A stretch of 56,650 bases of DNA from Acanthaster planci (Eukaryota > Echinodermata > Asteroidea > Valvatida > Acanthasteridae): assembly GCF_001949145.1 (NCBI RefSeq), contig NW_019091363.1, positions 3,286,269 through 3,342,918 of the forward strand, read 5' to 3'. Under the pieces are notes generated by a model that had not been told where the DNA came from, searched no databases, and saw only the letters and a program-made list of their open reading frames with translations. A program made the position numbers and the translations under genes. Positions 21,397 through 34,044 of this stretch are shown in pieces; the first letter of the stretch is position 1; each line of letters starts with the position of its first letter.

Positions 21397-24300
21397 ATGG
21401 TAACGATGTCTACCGATGAAGGCAGTCTGAATCTTTACGATGACGAATATTTCATGGACAGCCTGCAATCAGCCACAGGCTGGACCAATAACCCGCCTCT
21501 AATCACTAAGTCGCAAGTGCCTAGTCTATCCACCATTATGGAACTCGAAGACAAAGATGTGTTGAGGGAGACTGAGCCCATCAATACTGAAGTGTGGGAA
21601 ACTAACGATCATGGTAAGTCTCGAGTTGAACTTGAAAGGTTACAATGAAGGAACGGGGGCAATTAAAATAAAGGCACGGCTCATATTTATTTCGACGTGA
21701 TTTTGAGTGAAAATGAATCGGGATATCCAGAATCGGTCGCGGTGAAATTCAGCCAAGTAAAATGCACAAGCTCCTGCGTTGTTGTCCGAAATTCTGAATT
21801 TCTTTACTGAAGTGGTCACGATAGTAAAATATGCTGTCGACTTTGTAACTTAAAGTCATTAAAATTCTTCACTACTTTTAATTTACGTACACGGCTAAAC
21901 ACAAAGATGTCCCTTGATCGTTAAAATTCACTTCTGAAAGTCCCCCTGAAAAAATCCACTTCAAAAGGGTTGGCACTGAAATAGTCATTATTAACAACAT
22001 ATTACAGAGCCAGAGCTTGTCCTCGATATTGAACTTGAAGAGGGATGGGAGAAAGGACCACGTCCCACTGCAGCCGAGTTGGCAAGCGACTTCGAAGGAG
22101 GAGCTGGGGATGGCTTGGACGAAAACACACCGAGCTATCAATCACCGGGTTTTTCTCTTCGGCGGAGCTGGGGACTAGCGTCACCATGGCATGAAAGCCG
22201 CTCATTCGGCCGGTCTCCGCGTGCATCCATCATGTTGGTGTCTCAGTCAGTCGGTCCTGGTAAACTTATTGTCAAGAGAAACGAGAAAGAGACGTTAAGG
22301 AGTGAGGATCAGCTTGCCGTAACCTCCCCGGAATTCATGATGTACACTCCGGCGGCTACCACTCCTACGAAGCGGTCAGTCCTCCTTCAGACCTCGGCCA
22401 ATTCAATCCTTGCTGCTAGGGGTAGGAAGCTATTTGCTCGAGCTAGGGAAATCAATTCTGAACAAGCTGAAGACTCGGAGAGAATTGCCAGTGACGCTAG
22501 TATTACGATGATCCCTCGGCCAGAGAGTTTCTTCCTCCCAACTTGGCGGGAGAGAAGAGTAGTGTCCTGCCGTGCAAGAAACATCAATCACAGCAGCTCC
22601 CGGTCCAAGGTTTTTCCTTGGCAATCTTTTTCCATTCTCGACGAGACTCTCTGCTTTGATGACGAGGACGACGTCATCAAATACCCTAGGGACATCAATT
22701 TCAGGAAGGCCAGGTCTCATCCTTCCTTGACCTTTGCTGGGCACCAGTCTGCTGTTACAACTCGCAACGTGTCATCGTCAACCTGCCTAGGTCATGACAG
22801 AAACGGTCTTGCGGACCACGCTAAGTGCTTCAGAACTGAACTGACACCTACTCATTTTGAGGATGACACAAAAACAACCGACGCACATTCAACAGAAACT
22901 TCTTGCCTTGGAGCCACCAAGCTGCCTCCCCATCAAGAACTCAGCAACATGTCTAAAACCGATGTTGATGAACTTTCTAATAATGTTCCAGACAGTCAGA
23001 GCAGTTCAAATGCAAAGACAGAGACCGCATCCCGTGGAAACATTTCTCAAGCAGAGTTAACCACTTCAAAACCGCTACCCCTGGAGACAATCAGACAGCC
23101 CACAGCTCCCACGAAAACGACCAGAAAGCCTCGACTCTCCCATGTTCCTGGGTCAAAGCGGACTTCAGCACATTTCAACAACTCCTCAGAATCAGCAGCA
23201 TCCAAATCCCCAGTCAATGATACTAAGGACGTTGCTGATCAACAGCAAGTTGACCAAACTCGCATTCTTATAACGGGACCATTCCACATCCCCCATCCCC
23301 CTCCTTTACCACGCCCACCACGTTCAATGCCAGTTGTACCATGCTCGAAGAATCCCAAACGCTGCCCAGACCATTCTATGCGACAAAGCTCTGAGCACAA
23401 GGTGAACACACGCTGGGAAATTTGTCTCTTACCACACCACTTTTTTCTTTTCTCAAGAAAAATACACACTTACATTGCAGAGTGTTTACAGGACAGTAAA
23501 TCATTCAAGAACATTATGAATGAATGTTAAAGCGAAAACGAAAAAAAACATTTAAAATAAATCACCAAAAGACAAACTAATGCTGCATTAAATCTGTCTT
23601 TTGAGATAAACAGAAATTTGAAATCCGAATACATGCAATTTTTTGAGAGATTAGTCACTGTCTTTGAAAGATCTCTGAACAAAGATGAATCGTTGAATTT
23701 GTTTTAGAGTTTGAATTATGTGCATGTGTTTTTGTTTATCTACACAGGGTGTCGAAAGCAGTGAAGAATGGCAGATCGCTCGGACGTCGTTCGTCACACT
23801 CGTAGACCAACCATCCAAAGAAATCAAAAAGCAGCATTCCATCCGTCAAGCCAGCATCCCCTTATCATCAAACGAGGCAAGGCGAGAGCTCGTGGTCAGT
23901 GCAATCCATCCAATCCCATATCAGCCGGCGGCTCGCAGCAACAACCAACGAGTCGTGCCTCCAATCAGCACGGTTGCCTCGGCGAGTATTCCGAGACTCC
24001 AGTCAGGTACAAAGCGGGGAGTATTACCGAGCAACGTCTGCAACTGGGAACTGCCTTGTTCAGGAAAGCCAGATGCAGAGTTGGATAACCCTCCGGGGAA
24101 GTCTGCAATATCGAGGCCCAAGGAACAATCCGAAAAGAGAAACATTCTGGGACAAAAACGAGATTCTAAATCAAATGCTGGAGCAAGGTTTATTAAAACA
24201 TCTTTAGGGCTTTCCGGACCAATACAGCAGAGATATAGCTTTGGAGGAACAATATCATGTCAGTATGGTTCATCCCTTGGACATACCTCAAGGGGTTCGG

Positions 24301-24842
24301 TGCTCCAAGATAACGCATGTCGTCATCAAGTAGTGTTGACTCCGCCATCGTTTAGGTCAGTGTTTTCAGAGAGGCCGGTGGCTACCGGACAATCGGTGCC
24401 GTTTGATTTCCAAGCAAGTCTTCGTAAGCCAACGGTAGGACCAATGCAACTAGCGCGACATGTTCCCAGACGTCTCAATATTCACCTGGTCCCGGCAGTT
24501 GAACTAGGAGCCTGCTGGAAAGCAAACCTGGCCGACCCGCCGCTTGAAACGCGGTGCGTTCCCAATTCCTTTTCTTCCGTCAGCAACCAAGGCCCAATTT
24601 CGTTAAAACCTCGCGCCCAAGTGTCCAAACAGGTGCAAAGTCACGTAAAACCACTCGGAAAGTCATTTCAAGTACAGAGAAATACCGATACAACATGCAC
24701 AAAGGATGCCGCTCGTTTATACAGAAAAACGGCAGGAAAACTCTCATTCCACTCAGCCGTCTGGGAAACTCAGGGCGTGTCACGTCGCCAACAGTCAAAG
24801 AAGACATCGTTGACATCACTCCGTGAACACAGAAGAAATTAG
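21397..24842 (+). CDS. Hypothetical disordered protein, three exons
   Basis: Exons 21397-21613, 22008-23401 and 23748-24842 join in phases 1 and 0 (donors CATG then GTAAGT and AAG then GTGAAC; acceptors ATTACAG and CTACACAG) to give about 901 residues. The start is ATGGTAACGATG; the third codon after it is also Met. The N-terminus is acidic (STDEGSLNLYDDEYF, ELVLDIELEEGWEKG). The middle is Ser/Arg-rich with a Pro-rich stretch (HPPPLPRPPRSMP), and the C-terminal exon is basic. No enzyme motif, membrane helix or domain that I recognise is present. It looks like a fast-evolving regulatory or scaffold protein, which is inference only. In exon 3 a second frame is also open at 24554-24826 and ends VTSPTVKEDIVDITP, so the exact C-terminus is uncertain. 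Exons 1 and 2 are better supported than exon 3. Confidence 0.7.
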
Positions 24843-25942
24843 AAAATGGATACGCAACAAGTTTTTGACCAATGAAGAAATTCTGGCAGTGGAATTATTT
24901 AAAGACACTGTGAACGCAGTTTTCATAAAATCAAACAAAAGAGAAAACAGAGTATTTTCATTTTTTTTCTCCTTGAGAAAATGACATAAAACACAAAAGT
25001 AATATTTTTTTCAGTCCCTAACCACTTTCAGTATTTTCAATTATTCGGTAACTAATGTTCTAAACCAAATCTAGATTGAACACGTGGAAACTTGTTTAGG
25101 TGTAATAATTAAGGAGATTAATCAGAATCGTGGCTGTAGGCCAGGGAGTATAAGTATAATGGATGCACAATTCGAAATTATACGAATCACATCATCGCAA
25201 GCAAAGGAAATGCGCCGAACAATGCACAGAAACCCCAAATCCTGAATTTAATTTGTGACATTGTAGAGAATTGTGCTCGAGCTCGTAATCAAGCGGCTAA
25301 CTATTTCTATTTTCGGGGGGAGGGGGTTACAATGTACTGCACTTTAGAGATTTCTAAGTTTGTAAAACGCTTGCGTACAATGGCAATCCTCGAGTTAAAC
25401 ACTCACCGGTTCTTCTCAGAACCACACCTCTTCCCAAAAGAGAGTATTACACGGTGTACCCGCAAACCTACATCCAATCCTCGCGTATTTTCAAAAACTG
25501 TGTCTTGTTGTGAACTTCCAAAATAAAACAGTTTTCCATCCTTGGAATGGAAACAGTTTTCCTAAAAAAAATCATAGCAACCCCAAGACTAGAGCAAAGA
25601 TGGTTCAAAGTTTGACCGTAGTTCTTTCAATAAACCAATTTCGATCTATTTAATGAATGAGCTGCTCTTTAACTGTAGAGAGCAGTCTTCGTTACGTAAG
25701 GTGTATTTTAACTGTGGCTGTACTCTCGTAACTAGGGTTAATTTTCAGAGGGGACACACAACAGTTTTATATCCAGCGGGAGCAACTTGCCCCCACGACG
25801 GATTTTTAAAAACCGATTTTTAGTAATTATATTTTATTATCAAATTTTGCACGAAAACCCTAAGAAAATAACACCACGAAATAAAAGCAAGGATGTTGGG
25901 ACCGCGAGTAAGGCTTCTGATTTCTGCCCAACATCATAGGGG

Positions 25943-26378
25943 TGTAATCCACCAAATGGTTGTATCCGCGAGCGAGCTCATTAATATTTTGTGATCCCAT
26001 GTGGGGTTTTTACAATAAGACATGCCATAATCAGGAGGGATCACAGAAACATTTCTACAAATCCCGCACATAGGACTGATAGTTTCCAGTTCGGGGAACT
26101 TCTTTTACAAAAGTCCCAAATTGCAGGCCTATTTTGGATAGAGGCGGGCGGGTACATTAAGAGCAGAGCGCATAGTTTTACTACAATTTGGGTGGTATCT
26201 TCACGGAAAGGCGAATTTTAAAAAATTCCGTGGCTAACCCCCATAAATTTGAAACGAAACGTGATCTACTGGCCATAATCTTGAATTTCCAGTGATAAAA
26301 GGAGGCCAAACTTTTGCACAAGAGTCAACAGGCGGCGCTATTTCGGTCCGATTTTGCACTGTTTTCTATGGGTGCGCA
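25943..26378 (+). repeat. Interspersed repeat family R1, copy 2
   Basis: Inverted relative to the copy at 14378-14812, with about 80 percent similarity by eye across some 430 bases. It runs from TCCACCAAATGGTTGTA to TTTTCTATGGGTGCGCAT. No coding capacity and no clear terminal repeats were seen. Confidence 0.85.
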
Positions 26379-27359
26379 TTTCCAATTGGTGTAGTGCAAC
26401 CATAGGTCGATCGAGGACAACTAGTGGTTGGTCCGTGACGTATCTAGCGCATGTGTAGTGAAGTTGAAATACGAACGACCCGAGTCAACCGTTGTCAGGT
26501 CATTAGACAGAGGAGGAGAAAAAATGTGGTCGCAGGAAGGGCAAAAGAGCAAAAATAAAAGTGAAGATGGACGTTTGCTACTGACACATTGTTTTTTCGG
26601 CATTTTTCTTATAGCTGGTCCTCTCTGCACTGCGCTTTTAAAAACCGTTTAAAACCAGCGATGCGACCATCCTCGATAGGCTGGTCGCGACAAGGCTCGT
26701 TCAATCAACGTTGACTTCGGGCTGGCGTGCGTTTGATCAGAGTTTATATAGTTGTGGTTAACTCAGTGTGGTCTTTGATCGGACTTGCCCACATCAGTAA
26801 GTGTCGAATGAGCCCGAAGCCACCGCATTCGCTTCCGAATTTGTTCCCCCCCCCCAACACTGGATACGCCACTGGCAGGGTGCACTCTTCAAGGCGTTAT
26901 TGAAAGCAAATAACCGTAGGTTCGTTAAAGCTGAACCCGACGGCGGTGGAACCGGGGGGCACCTTTGAAAGTCGTTCCCCCCCCCCACTTTATACGCCTG
27001 CCAGGCATTGGAGATACACTGCAACCTCATAATTGTATCCTTATCAGTTCAGCAGGTGGGGCTTGCCCCCTACACACTTTTAAAATCGTTCCATCGCTGT
27101 TGGTTGGATGGCTGAACCAAGGCTGTGCATATTTCAAACTCAGGCTGGGTTTGGGCCCCTGGGTGCCATGCACAGCCTCCGCTATTGTTTGTCGTCCAGA
27201 ACAATATGAGCCAACATGCTGCGTCGTTTTACAATTGGTGCTGAGCCTGACAGTGTTCACGGTTGCCCGCGATCCAGCGTGTCAGGTTGATTCGTCCCCG
27301 CCCAGATACGGCGCGTGGTCCTGGGCTGTTCAGTATGGTGTTCTATAAGCGCCAAAATT

Positions 27360-27655
27360 GTGAGATATCTCTATTGCGCAACAGAGATATCACTATTGCG
27401 CAAAGTTACCGCTTAAGGTCAGCAGGTCGCCCTCGACGTTTTGTGTTTAAAAATCTATTATCTTGAGGGGTTTCGAATCCATGTCTCAGTACATGTACTC
27501 CCGGGGTTGTTTATATTAGGAAACTTTACACAACCCTCTGGCTCAGTGAAACTTTGTGCGTTACGTTACAATGACCTTTCCGTTGACTCAGTGCGGGACC
27601 GGAAACACAATAGAGATAATATTAAAACAGGACATACAATAGAGATATCTCTATT
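27360..27655. repeat. Short element bounded by GAGATATCTC palindromes
   Basis: At 27361-27402 two diverged 22-base units contain GAGATATC...ATTGCGCAA in tandem. At about 27640-27656 the palindrome AATAGAGATATCTCTATT recurs. It is possibly a small non-autonomous transposon; target duplications were not identified. Confidence 0.4.
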
Positions 27656-28129
27656 ATTAATTATAATATCTGTATACGCGGATTAAATGTTAACTTTGCA
27701 CGCTGTAAGAGAGCGAATAGGCAGCAGCCTCTTAATTGTTTGTTGTAGACAAATTGTCTGGAGGACTGGGACTAGTACTACTCGGAAATTGCCGGGATGG
27801 ACCACGGAGAAATACCACTATCTATAAGGTTACAAATCTACCACAAATTTAATGGGAACTTTATCGACGGTATTGAAAGGAAATGATTGGCTGGGTGATT
27901 AAAGAGTGACGAATTCTGGGCTTCCACTTATTATGAGGGCACTTCCTACATAATTATGCGAATTTTCTTTTTGCTCTTTTTTCATTTTTTAAAATAAAAT
28001 ATGACAGAAATTAATCCTAATCGATAAATGAACAAGATCAAAACAAGAAAACATCAACACCAAAGAGCGAATAGCATTTTGCAAGCACACGGGGGACGGA
28101 AACAAATGAAAACAGTAAAAGCGCCCTCT

Positions 28130-28400
28130 ATAAACACCATGACGCAAAGGGCGATAAAGCATACGACGCCGCGGCGTCGCCTCGTGCGTCGTGATGTGCT
28201 AGGCGACAAAGGTGCGACGCGACAGGCGACGGAAGGGGCGACGTTTAGGCAGAGAAAAAATGCAACAAGGAAAGGACTTAAAGCAGCACGTCCCGATGAG
28301 CGACGGCACAACACAGCGCGACGTGTGTGTACAAACGTCTTGGCAAGGCAAAGGCAACGGCGCGACCCGACGGCACGACGCAAGGGAGCCATCGTGCCAT
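28130..28400. repeat. CGAC-rich, CpG-rich block
   Basis: About 270 bases, dense in GCGACG and CGACGG words and far more GC-rich than the flanks. It is open in several frames, with Arg/Lys-rich translations that look like by-products of the simple sequence. Most likely a repeat-derived block, not a gene. Confidence 0.5.
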
Positions 28401-28864
28401 CGTGTCATGTAGTTGCGTCATCTGGAGAGAGGCCAGAGAGAGAAATGTGTGTCGTAAATAGTACACCGTAGATATGGCCTTAGTACACAGATTGTAGTGA
28501 AGGAAATACGTCAAACAGGGTCGTATTCGTAAGCCTCTTGCATGCTAAACAGACTACAAACGATGGCTACATGCACTGTTTTGCATGCACAAGGATGTAT
28601 TCACTGCGAACACAGGACGAGGGTTCCCCTCGTTTTCTCTGTTTCTGTCCAGCTCCGAATGACGCAATCTACATTCATAATTCGCATATTTTGGCATAAA
28701 CAGAAAAAAAAACCTTTCTAGCTTGTTGTAGTTGAGCTCTGATAAGACAAATGTCTCTGCGATTGATCTGGATGCTTCCACACTTATTTGACCAGATAAA
28801 ATCAGAAAAAAATGTTTTCCTGAGAGGTGTCTTTAAAATAACGCCTCGCTAACAGGAAGTTATA

Positions 28865-29110
28865 ACCGCGCGGTCAGTGCCGCGGTCGTGCACAAAGTGG
28901 CCAATGACAGTGTGGAAAGCCGCTCATATATGCATAGCGCGCGACGGGCGAAGTTGTGACACTGTTGATGAGCCCCAGAGGGCGCTAAACACAAACATCA
29001 CAGCGCGAACGACGCCTGCAGTGTCGCGGTGTCTCGTCTCCGCCGCAGTTTATCCCGATTGCTTAATGCAGGTAGGCTGGCCGCGACACTCGTCAATGCG
29101 TCGAGTGAGT
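28865..29110 (+). promoter_or_regulatory. CpG-rich segment, possible promoter of the folate-receptor gene
   Basis: A local rise in CpG (CCGCGCGGTC, GCGCGCGACGGGCG, CCGCGACACTCG) in AT-rich DNA about 5 kb upstream of the plus-strand folate-receptor start. The first coding exon has a good upstream acceptor (TATTGCGACAG at 34018-34028), which implies an untranslated leader exon further left. This is the best candidate, with a possible donor GCAG then GTAGGC near 29070. Confidence 0.35.
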
Positions 29111-29839
29111 GCTTGCACCCACGTGCACGTATACATGTACATGGACGTACACGTGCTCACTTCTTCAGGTAGAGTAAATGTTAGAATCTTTGTCTCTACA
29201 TCAGCCGACACCCTACATCATTAGTGTATTGAGACTACATGTAAGGTTTCTACTGCGACTAGCCAGGATATAAACAGGTGAACATTTGACATTAATGTTG
29301 TACATCATACATGAATGTAACGTCCGTGACTCACCCTTACATGTATGATGGTGGCCTACGGTATTCATTGTTTAATTTCGCCACTAAGCTAGGGCATGTT
29401 ATTACTTAACAAGGCCTAGGTGGTGAAATTAGGGACCTGGCGACTACGGTCACCATAGTAACGCGTGTTAGGCCTATAGTTTACTTCCATTGGTCAATTA
29501 CGTGTACCGGCCGGTTAAACATTCATGACAGAGTAAGGCCTTCCAAGTTCCAAAACTTTGATGAGGTTGTAGATACATGACATAAGTAAATCTCTGGAAG
29601 TGACATACTGATGAACAGTAATGAAAAAGGATAGTGAGTGACTTGGGGGACTTAGAAATGTTACTTCTCTCCATCTGGTTCCAGGCTTGTTTGTCATTTT
29701 GTATAGTTACAAACTCACAAGATAGATGCATGCCTGCATAGGATGTCTGTACATGTAGCTCCATTGGAAATACTGATAACATTGTGTCAATTTTCGTAAG
29801 TTGGCCTTTTTGGTTGTCATGGTTGTGTTTGTAGGCCTA

Positions 29840-30830
29840 AGTTATACACATGTACATGTACAGTACATGTACATGTAAATACACGTACACCAATTTAACT
29901 ACTCTTACATGTCTATAATCAAACCAAACTCCTCGTTGAAACTGTTTAATAGCTTTCGAGTCAACTTGTACATGTACACGTACATGTACATTGGGCGACT
30001 CGTGCCTTGGACTACTCGTACATGTGCATTGTATGCATGGTCAACTCGTACCTGGGACAACTCGTACCTTGAGTGAAGACCACTCGTACCTTCATGTTAT
30101 CAATTCGGTTGTAACTTTCTTGCTCTCCCTTTTCAGCATGTTTAATTGTTAAGATCAGGTTTGACAAAAATATCAAGGAAAAATCTTCATGAATCTTCCG
30201 GAGAGATCTTGAGTGCCAGCATAATTTTCTGCATAGTGCCTGCGGGGATTGTATACTTGGGGAGCACCAGTTTTTTGACATTTTAATCTTGCAAAACTGG
30301 TAAATTCCCCCCTCCCAAAGAAATGCAACACTCTCTTAATTGCGCTGACCCCCTGGGGGGGGGAATTTCAAATTGTGAGAAAATGTGACTTTTCTACTGA
30401 TAAACTAACCATGCAAAATTGAATTCACCATGTGTCATGTGTTAAAACACCCAGCCTACAGTTTCCTCAAAACTCAAAACCCTACCCTTTTTTGACAACA
30501 TTAACCCTAAGGCTACAGTTATTAAGCATAATGTCACAGTTATCTTTCAAGGTCAATTCATGTAAGATGTTCGAGTTGTCTTTACTGGAGTTACGAGTTG
30601 TCCAAAGGGCAACTTGGCAAAGTACGAGTTGGTACCGTTACGTGTACGTTGAGTTGATGGTACGATTTGAGCTGTTCCTGTTAAGTAAACACTTTTATGG
30701 AGTTACATGTACATATTGTACATGTACTGTACATGTAGTTCCTCATTACGTACATGTACATGTATATTCATGTATGCACCATTCATGTACCATGTGTTCT
30801 ATGTGTATACATGTACATGCCAACAGAGCT
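29840..30830. repeat. Long imperfect inverted repeat built of CAACTCGTAC units and ACATGTAC arrays
   Basis: The left arm (about 29840-30110) has an ACATGTAC array and then diverged units ending in CTCGTACCTTG. The right arm (about 30530-30830) has the complement in mirrored order: ACGAGTTGTCC, GTACGAGTTGG, then an ACATGTAC array. The arms pair over more than 60 bases around GACAACTCGTAC. The centre is about 400 bases of AT-rich DNA. It is probably a foldback element. Confidence 0.6.
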
Positions 30831-31079
30831 ACCGGTACCGTCTTTTGCAAAGTGTAGGACCACCCTTACAAAATGCATTAACTTCAACCAACCAAAAACA
30901 AACTTCAACCAATCAATCATGACAGCAGTTTATTTTCAATGTGTAACCTGAGTATCTTGGTTAACAGCTACTGTATATGACTACATTTCCATGATTTGAA
31001 ATTTAATGTTCGAATATTTAGTCTGCCCTCCTTTATTTCTGATTACTAAACTTGCTTTGAACATATTGAAAATATAGTG

Positions 31080-31445
31080 CATGAGATATGACGATTTGTG
31101 TGTTAAAATACAAGTTCTGGCCAAACCGGAAGTAGAGGTTACATGAGGTCAAGACATCAGTTTTCATCTATAACACATCCCTGACTATGCGCATACCAAA
31201 TTTGAGTTGAATCGGTCAAATAGTTTACTAGTTATTAGACTGTAAAGAATGAACATTTGAATTGATGGTTTGGGGCACATCTTCCGATGATGGTTAATTA
31301 CTATTCCAAGTTTGAAACTGGTCGGACTTCAAATCATTGCCAAAGTGCCCCTTAGAAAAAAACAGCGGAAAAAGAAAAAAAAGGAAAAAAAAAACTTTTA
31401 ACGATTACAATAGCTGTTCCCAATTGAGATTGGGAACAGCTAATA
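31080..31445 (+). repeat. Probable interspersed repeat ending in a perfect hairpin
   Basis: A stretch with the character of a dispersed repeat (AACCGGAAGTAGAGG, AAATTTGAGTTGAATCGGTCAA, purine-rich tract) ends in TAGCTGTTCCCAAT-TGAG-ATTGGGAACAGCTA at 31411-31442. That is a perfect 14-base stem with a 4-base loop. No second copy is in the window. Confidence 0.45.
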
Positions 31446-34028
31446 AACAGGCGAAAATTTCCAGAAGCTGATCTTGTGACAGGCTAGCAGTCTGTGATGG
31501 GTGTGTGATTTGATGTTTACTGCTCTCTTGCCCAAAGCAATTGTTTTGTTTTCATGTTGGTTTCCCGAAAGCTGGGTCATGAGCACACGTGTACATTAAT
31601 AATTTTAACTAGCCACAAGACCCACATCATTACTCAGATCAACGACTCTGCCAGTTTGCCACCAGAAAGCTTTGCCAATTTGTTGGACAGATAACAGCTA
31701 TATTGAGGTTTATCCCTTGGCAGTATGACTGAGCACTTTATAAGATAGTAAGCAAGGTTTTGAGGGAACTTCTTTGGGATTTTTACGTTATTATTTTGTG
31801 TACGACATGTATACTTGTACATGTACATACTAATATTTAGTCAAACGGCCGTTTTGATTCTGAGTTCATCCAGCTGTGGAAGTTACACATACAGTATGTA
31901 AACTTAATCATACATTTTCATGCAAGTACATTTCTCAAATGAGCAAAACATCCTTTGCGTATATTTGACACAGTTTTGAAGTTGTACTCTTCAGTAACAT
32001 GTGCACTGCATGTACAGTACATGTACATTACATGTTCCTGTAATGAGATCATTGACGGAGAACAAGGATAACATCACAAAGTTTTGTTGGTTTAGTTTAT
32101 CTTAAGTTCATTTTGATAATGCTATATAAAAGTCACATCTGTCACATCTAAATATTCATTATCTCGCACATCCTGGCCTTCAGGAGTATTCTATCCGAAT
32201 AAATGCAGCCATGACAGAGTCCACATAAGCGGCTTCCTTGCTTCGTTAATTCTCTCATGACTAAGAAAATCTTGGCCACAACAAACAGTGATACAAGCAT
32301 GCCATTTCTACATTGAGTGCTATTCTGCACACCTACATGTAGGCTACTATTAGCAGTCCATTTATTAGGAGTTTTTCCATGGAATTATGGATAAAAGTGA
32401 AAAGGGGCATTTTAATATAAATTGACAAACAGGACAACTTGTGAGTTTCTTTCAATTTTGCAGTATGATTATAAAATTATAAATCTAAAAATTCCACTCT
32501 CAGCATTTCTTTTAGTTTTATCAGTGGAGAGGTACATGTTATTATGTAGGGGTGACTTTGATGCCTGGTTATTGAGTTCTGGCTAGGGTCAAGTTAGTAT
32601 GCTGTGTGAGTGTATTGAGCAATGAGCACTCAGTCTGGACACAAGTTTAGTTTGCGTGTTCCCGGGATAAGAACTCCAGGTTGCAGGGATCACTTCACAC
32701 AAACTCATTAGGCAACAAATCATAATTTCAGCCTGCAAGATTATTGTAAACTTTTTGGATGATGAGGTCATGATGATACCCACACTTGCCATGATGTTGT
32801 TTGTATTTTGATTTTGTTTGTTTGCTTTTTTTGTTATTCAGTTTGTTTTACAAACCTGTCGGACAAAATGATTAAAACCACAGTACATACATGTACATGA
32901 AATTAAGGGTCCAAATTATGACCTTTTTATGTCCCTGTTCGACCTTTGTTATTTGACATGGAAATATCACTGGAATTGACTTCATTTTATTATTACTATT
33001 TATTTGGCAGGTAATTTGCATTAATTCCTCACTCTTGGAAATTAGATGTCAGATGTGACAGACACACAAAAAAATGGACCCCTAATTTCTGGAATTACTC
33101 ATATACATGTATATGTACATTGTTAGTCTAGTATCCTAAAACATGTACATGTATGTAACTACGGTAGTGGCTGCAGACACTGGGTTTTGGCTAGTCATCT
33201 TACAACTGATTATACCGGTATGTACATGTACCGGTACACATGGAAATGACCAGTAGTACATGACATATTCAACTGATATACATGTACCAGGTACCATTGT
33301 ACAATACTTTATTACTTATCACAGTTTATTAGACTTTGGCCAAAGTCACTGCAGTTGTAAAACGAGGTATGCACCACTGACCCAAAGTTAACTAGCATCT
33401 CCTTTTTAACCGGTATTTGCATATTGATTCTGCAGTGATAAAGGTCTGAAGTCTGTTTCATAGGGATAAAAACCTGATCCAGCTAGATGTAACTGGTTTT
33501 GTGGATGTGAAGGGGAGGTGACCTTCTGAGAAAGACACACCTGTACACTGCCGCTTGCCGTGTGTGATGTAACCACTCTGTAGATTGTCAGCATTTTCTG
33601 CATTTTAGATGTCAAGTTACATGTATTGCTTCATTTACACATGTACATGTATGCCTGCTGCCTAACTTCAGATACATTTGTGCTCCTTGATCAGCAGGTT
33701 CGGTGTAGTATATATTCTACCGTGTATTTTTTCAGGTGTAAAATGTGCCAAACATACAGTACATGTATAAGCTAAACGTAGCAAATATACATTTACATGT
33801 AGGCCAAGTACCTGTTTTTGCTATATAATATGTGTACATGTAACTCCTACTTTTGTACCAGTATCCTGAAGTACAAGTGCGCAATAGATCACATTATCAA
33901 TGTGGATACATGCTTGCTGGGAAGCTTCATAAAGTGACTTCGCACAAGCCAAGGTGCACTACATGTACATCTAGATATCCTCTGATAAGTTGGAATTTGA
34001 ACTGTTTGCATTTTCTCTATTGCGACAG

Positions 34029-34044
34029 AATTCGTTGATGTTAG
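34029..34044 (+). promoter_or_regulatory. Leader stub after likely 5' splice acceptor
   Basis: TTTTCTCTATTGCGACAG reads as a good acceptor ending at 34028, leaving 16 untranslated bases before the ATG. It implies an upstream non-coding exon. Confidence 0.45.

Larger units (their letters stand above)
24843..28864. other. Gene-free region with repeats downstream of the orphan gene
   Basis: An AATAAA at about 25521 could end the orphan transcript. The rest holds repeat R1 copy 2, poly-C/G runs near 26845 and 26980 that belong to a degenerate repeat class, a short palindrome-bearing element near 27360-27655 and a CGAC-rich block. The open frame at 26521-26652 starts MWSQEG and ends in a hydrophobic run, but it has no partner exon and is not called. 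Confidence 0.5.

Noticed and set aside
26521-26652. Short frame MWSQEG... with hydrophobic C-terminus
   Set aside because: Only about 43 codons, no partner exon and no recognisable family, so not called as a gene.
28028-28471. 147-codon Arg/Lys-rich open frame
   Set aside because: It overlies a CGAC-rich block that is open in several frames on both strands; composition explains the openness.
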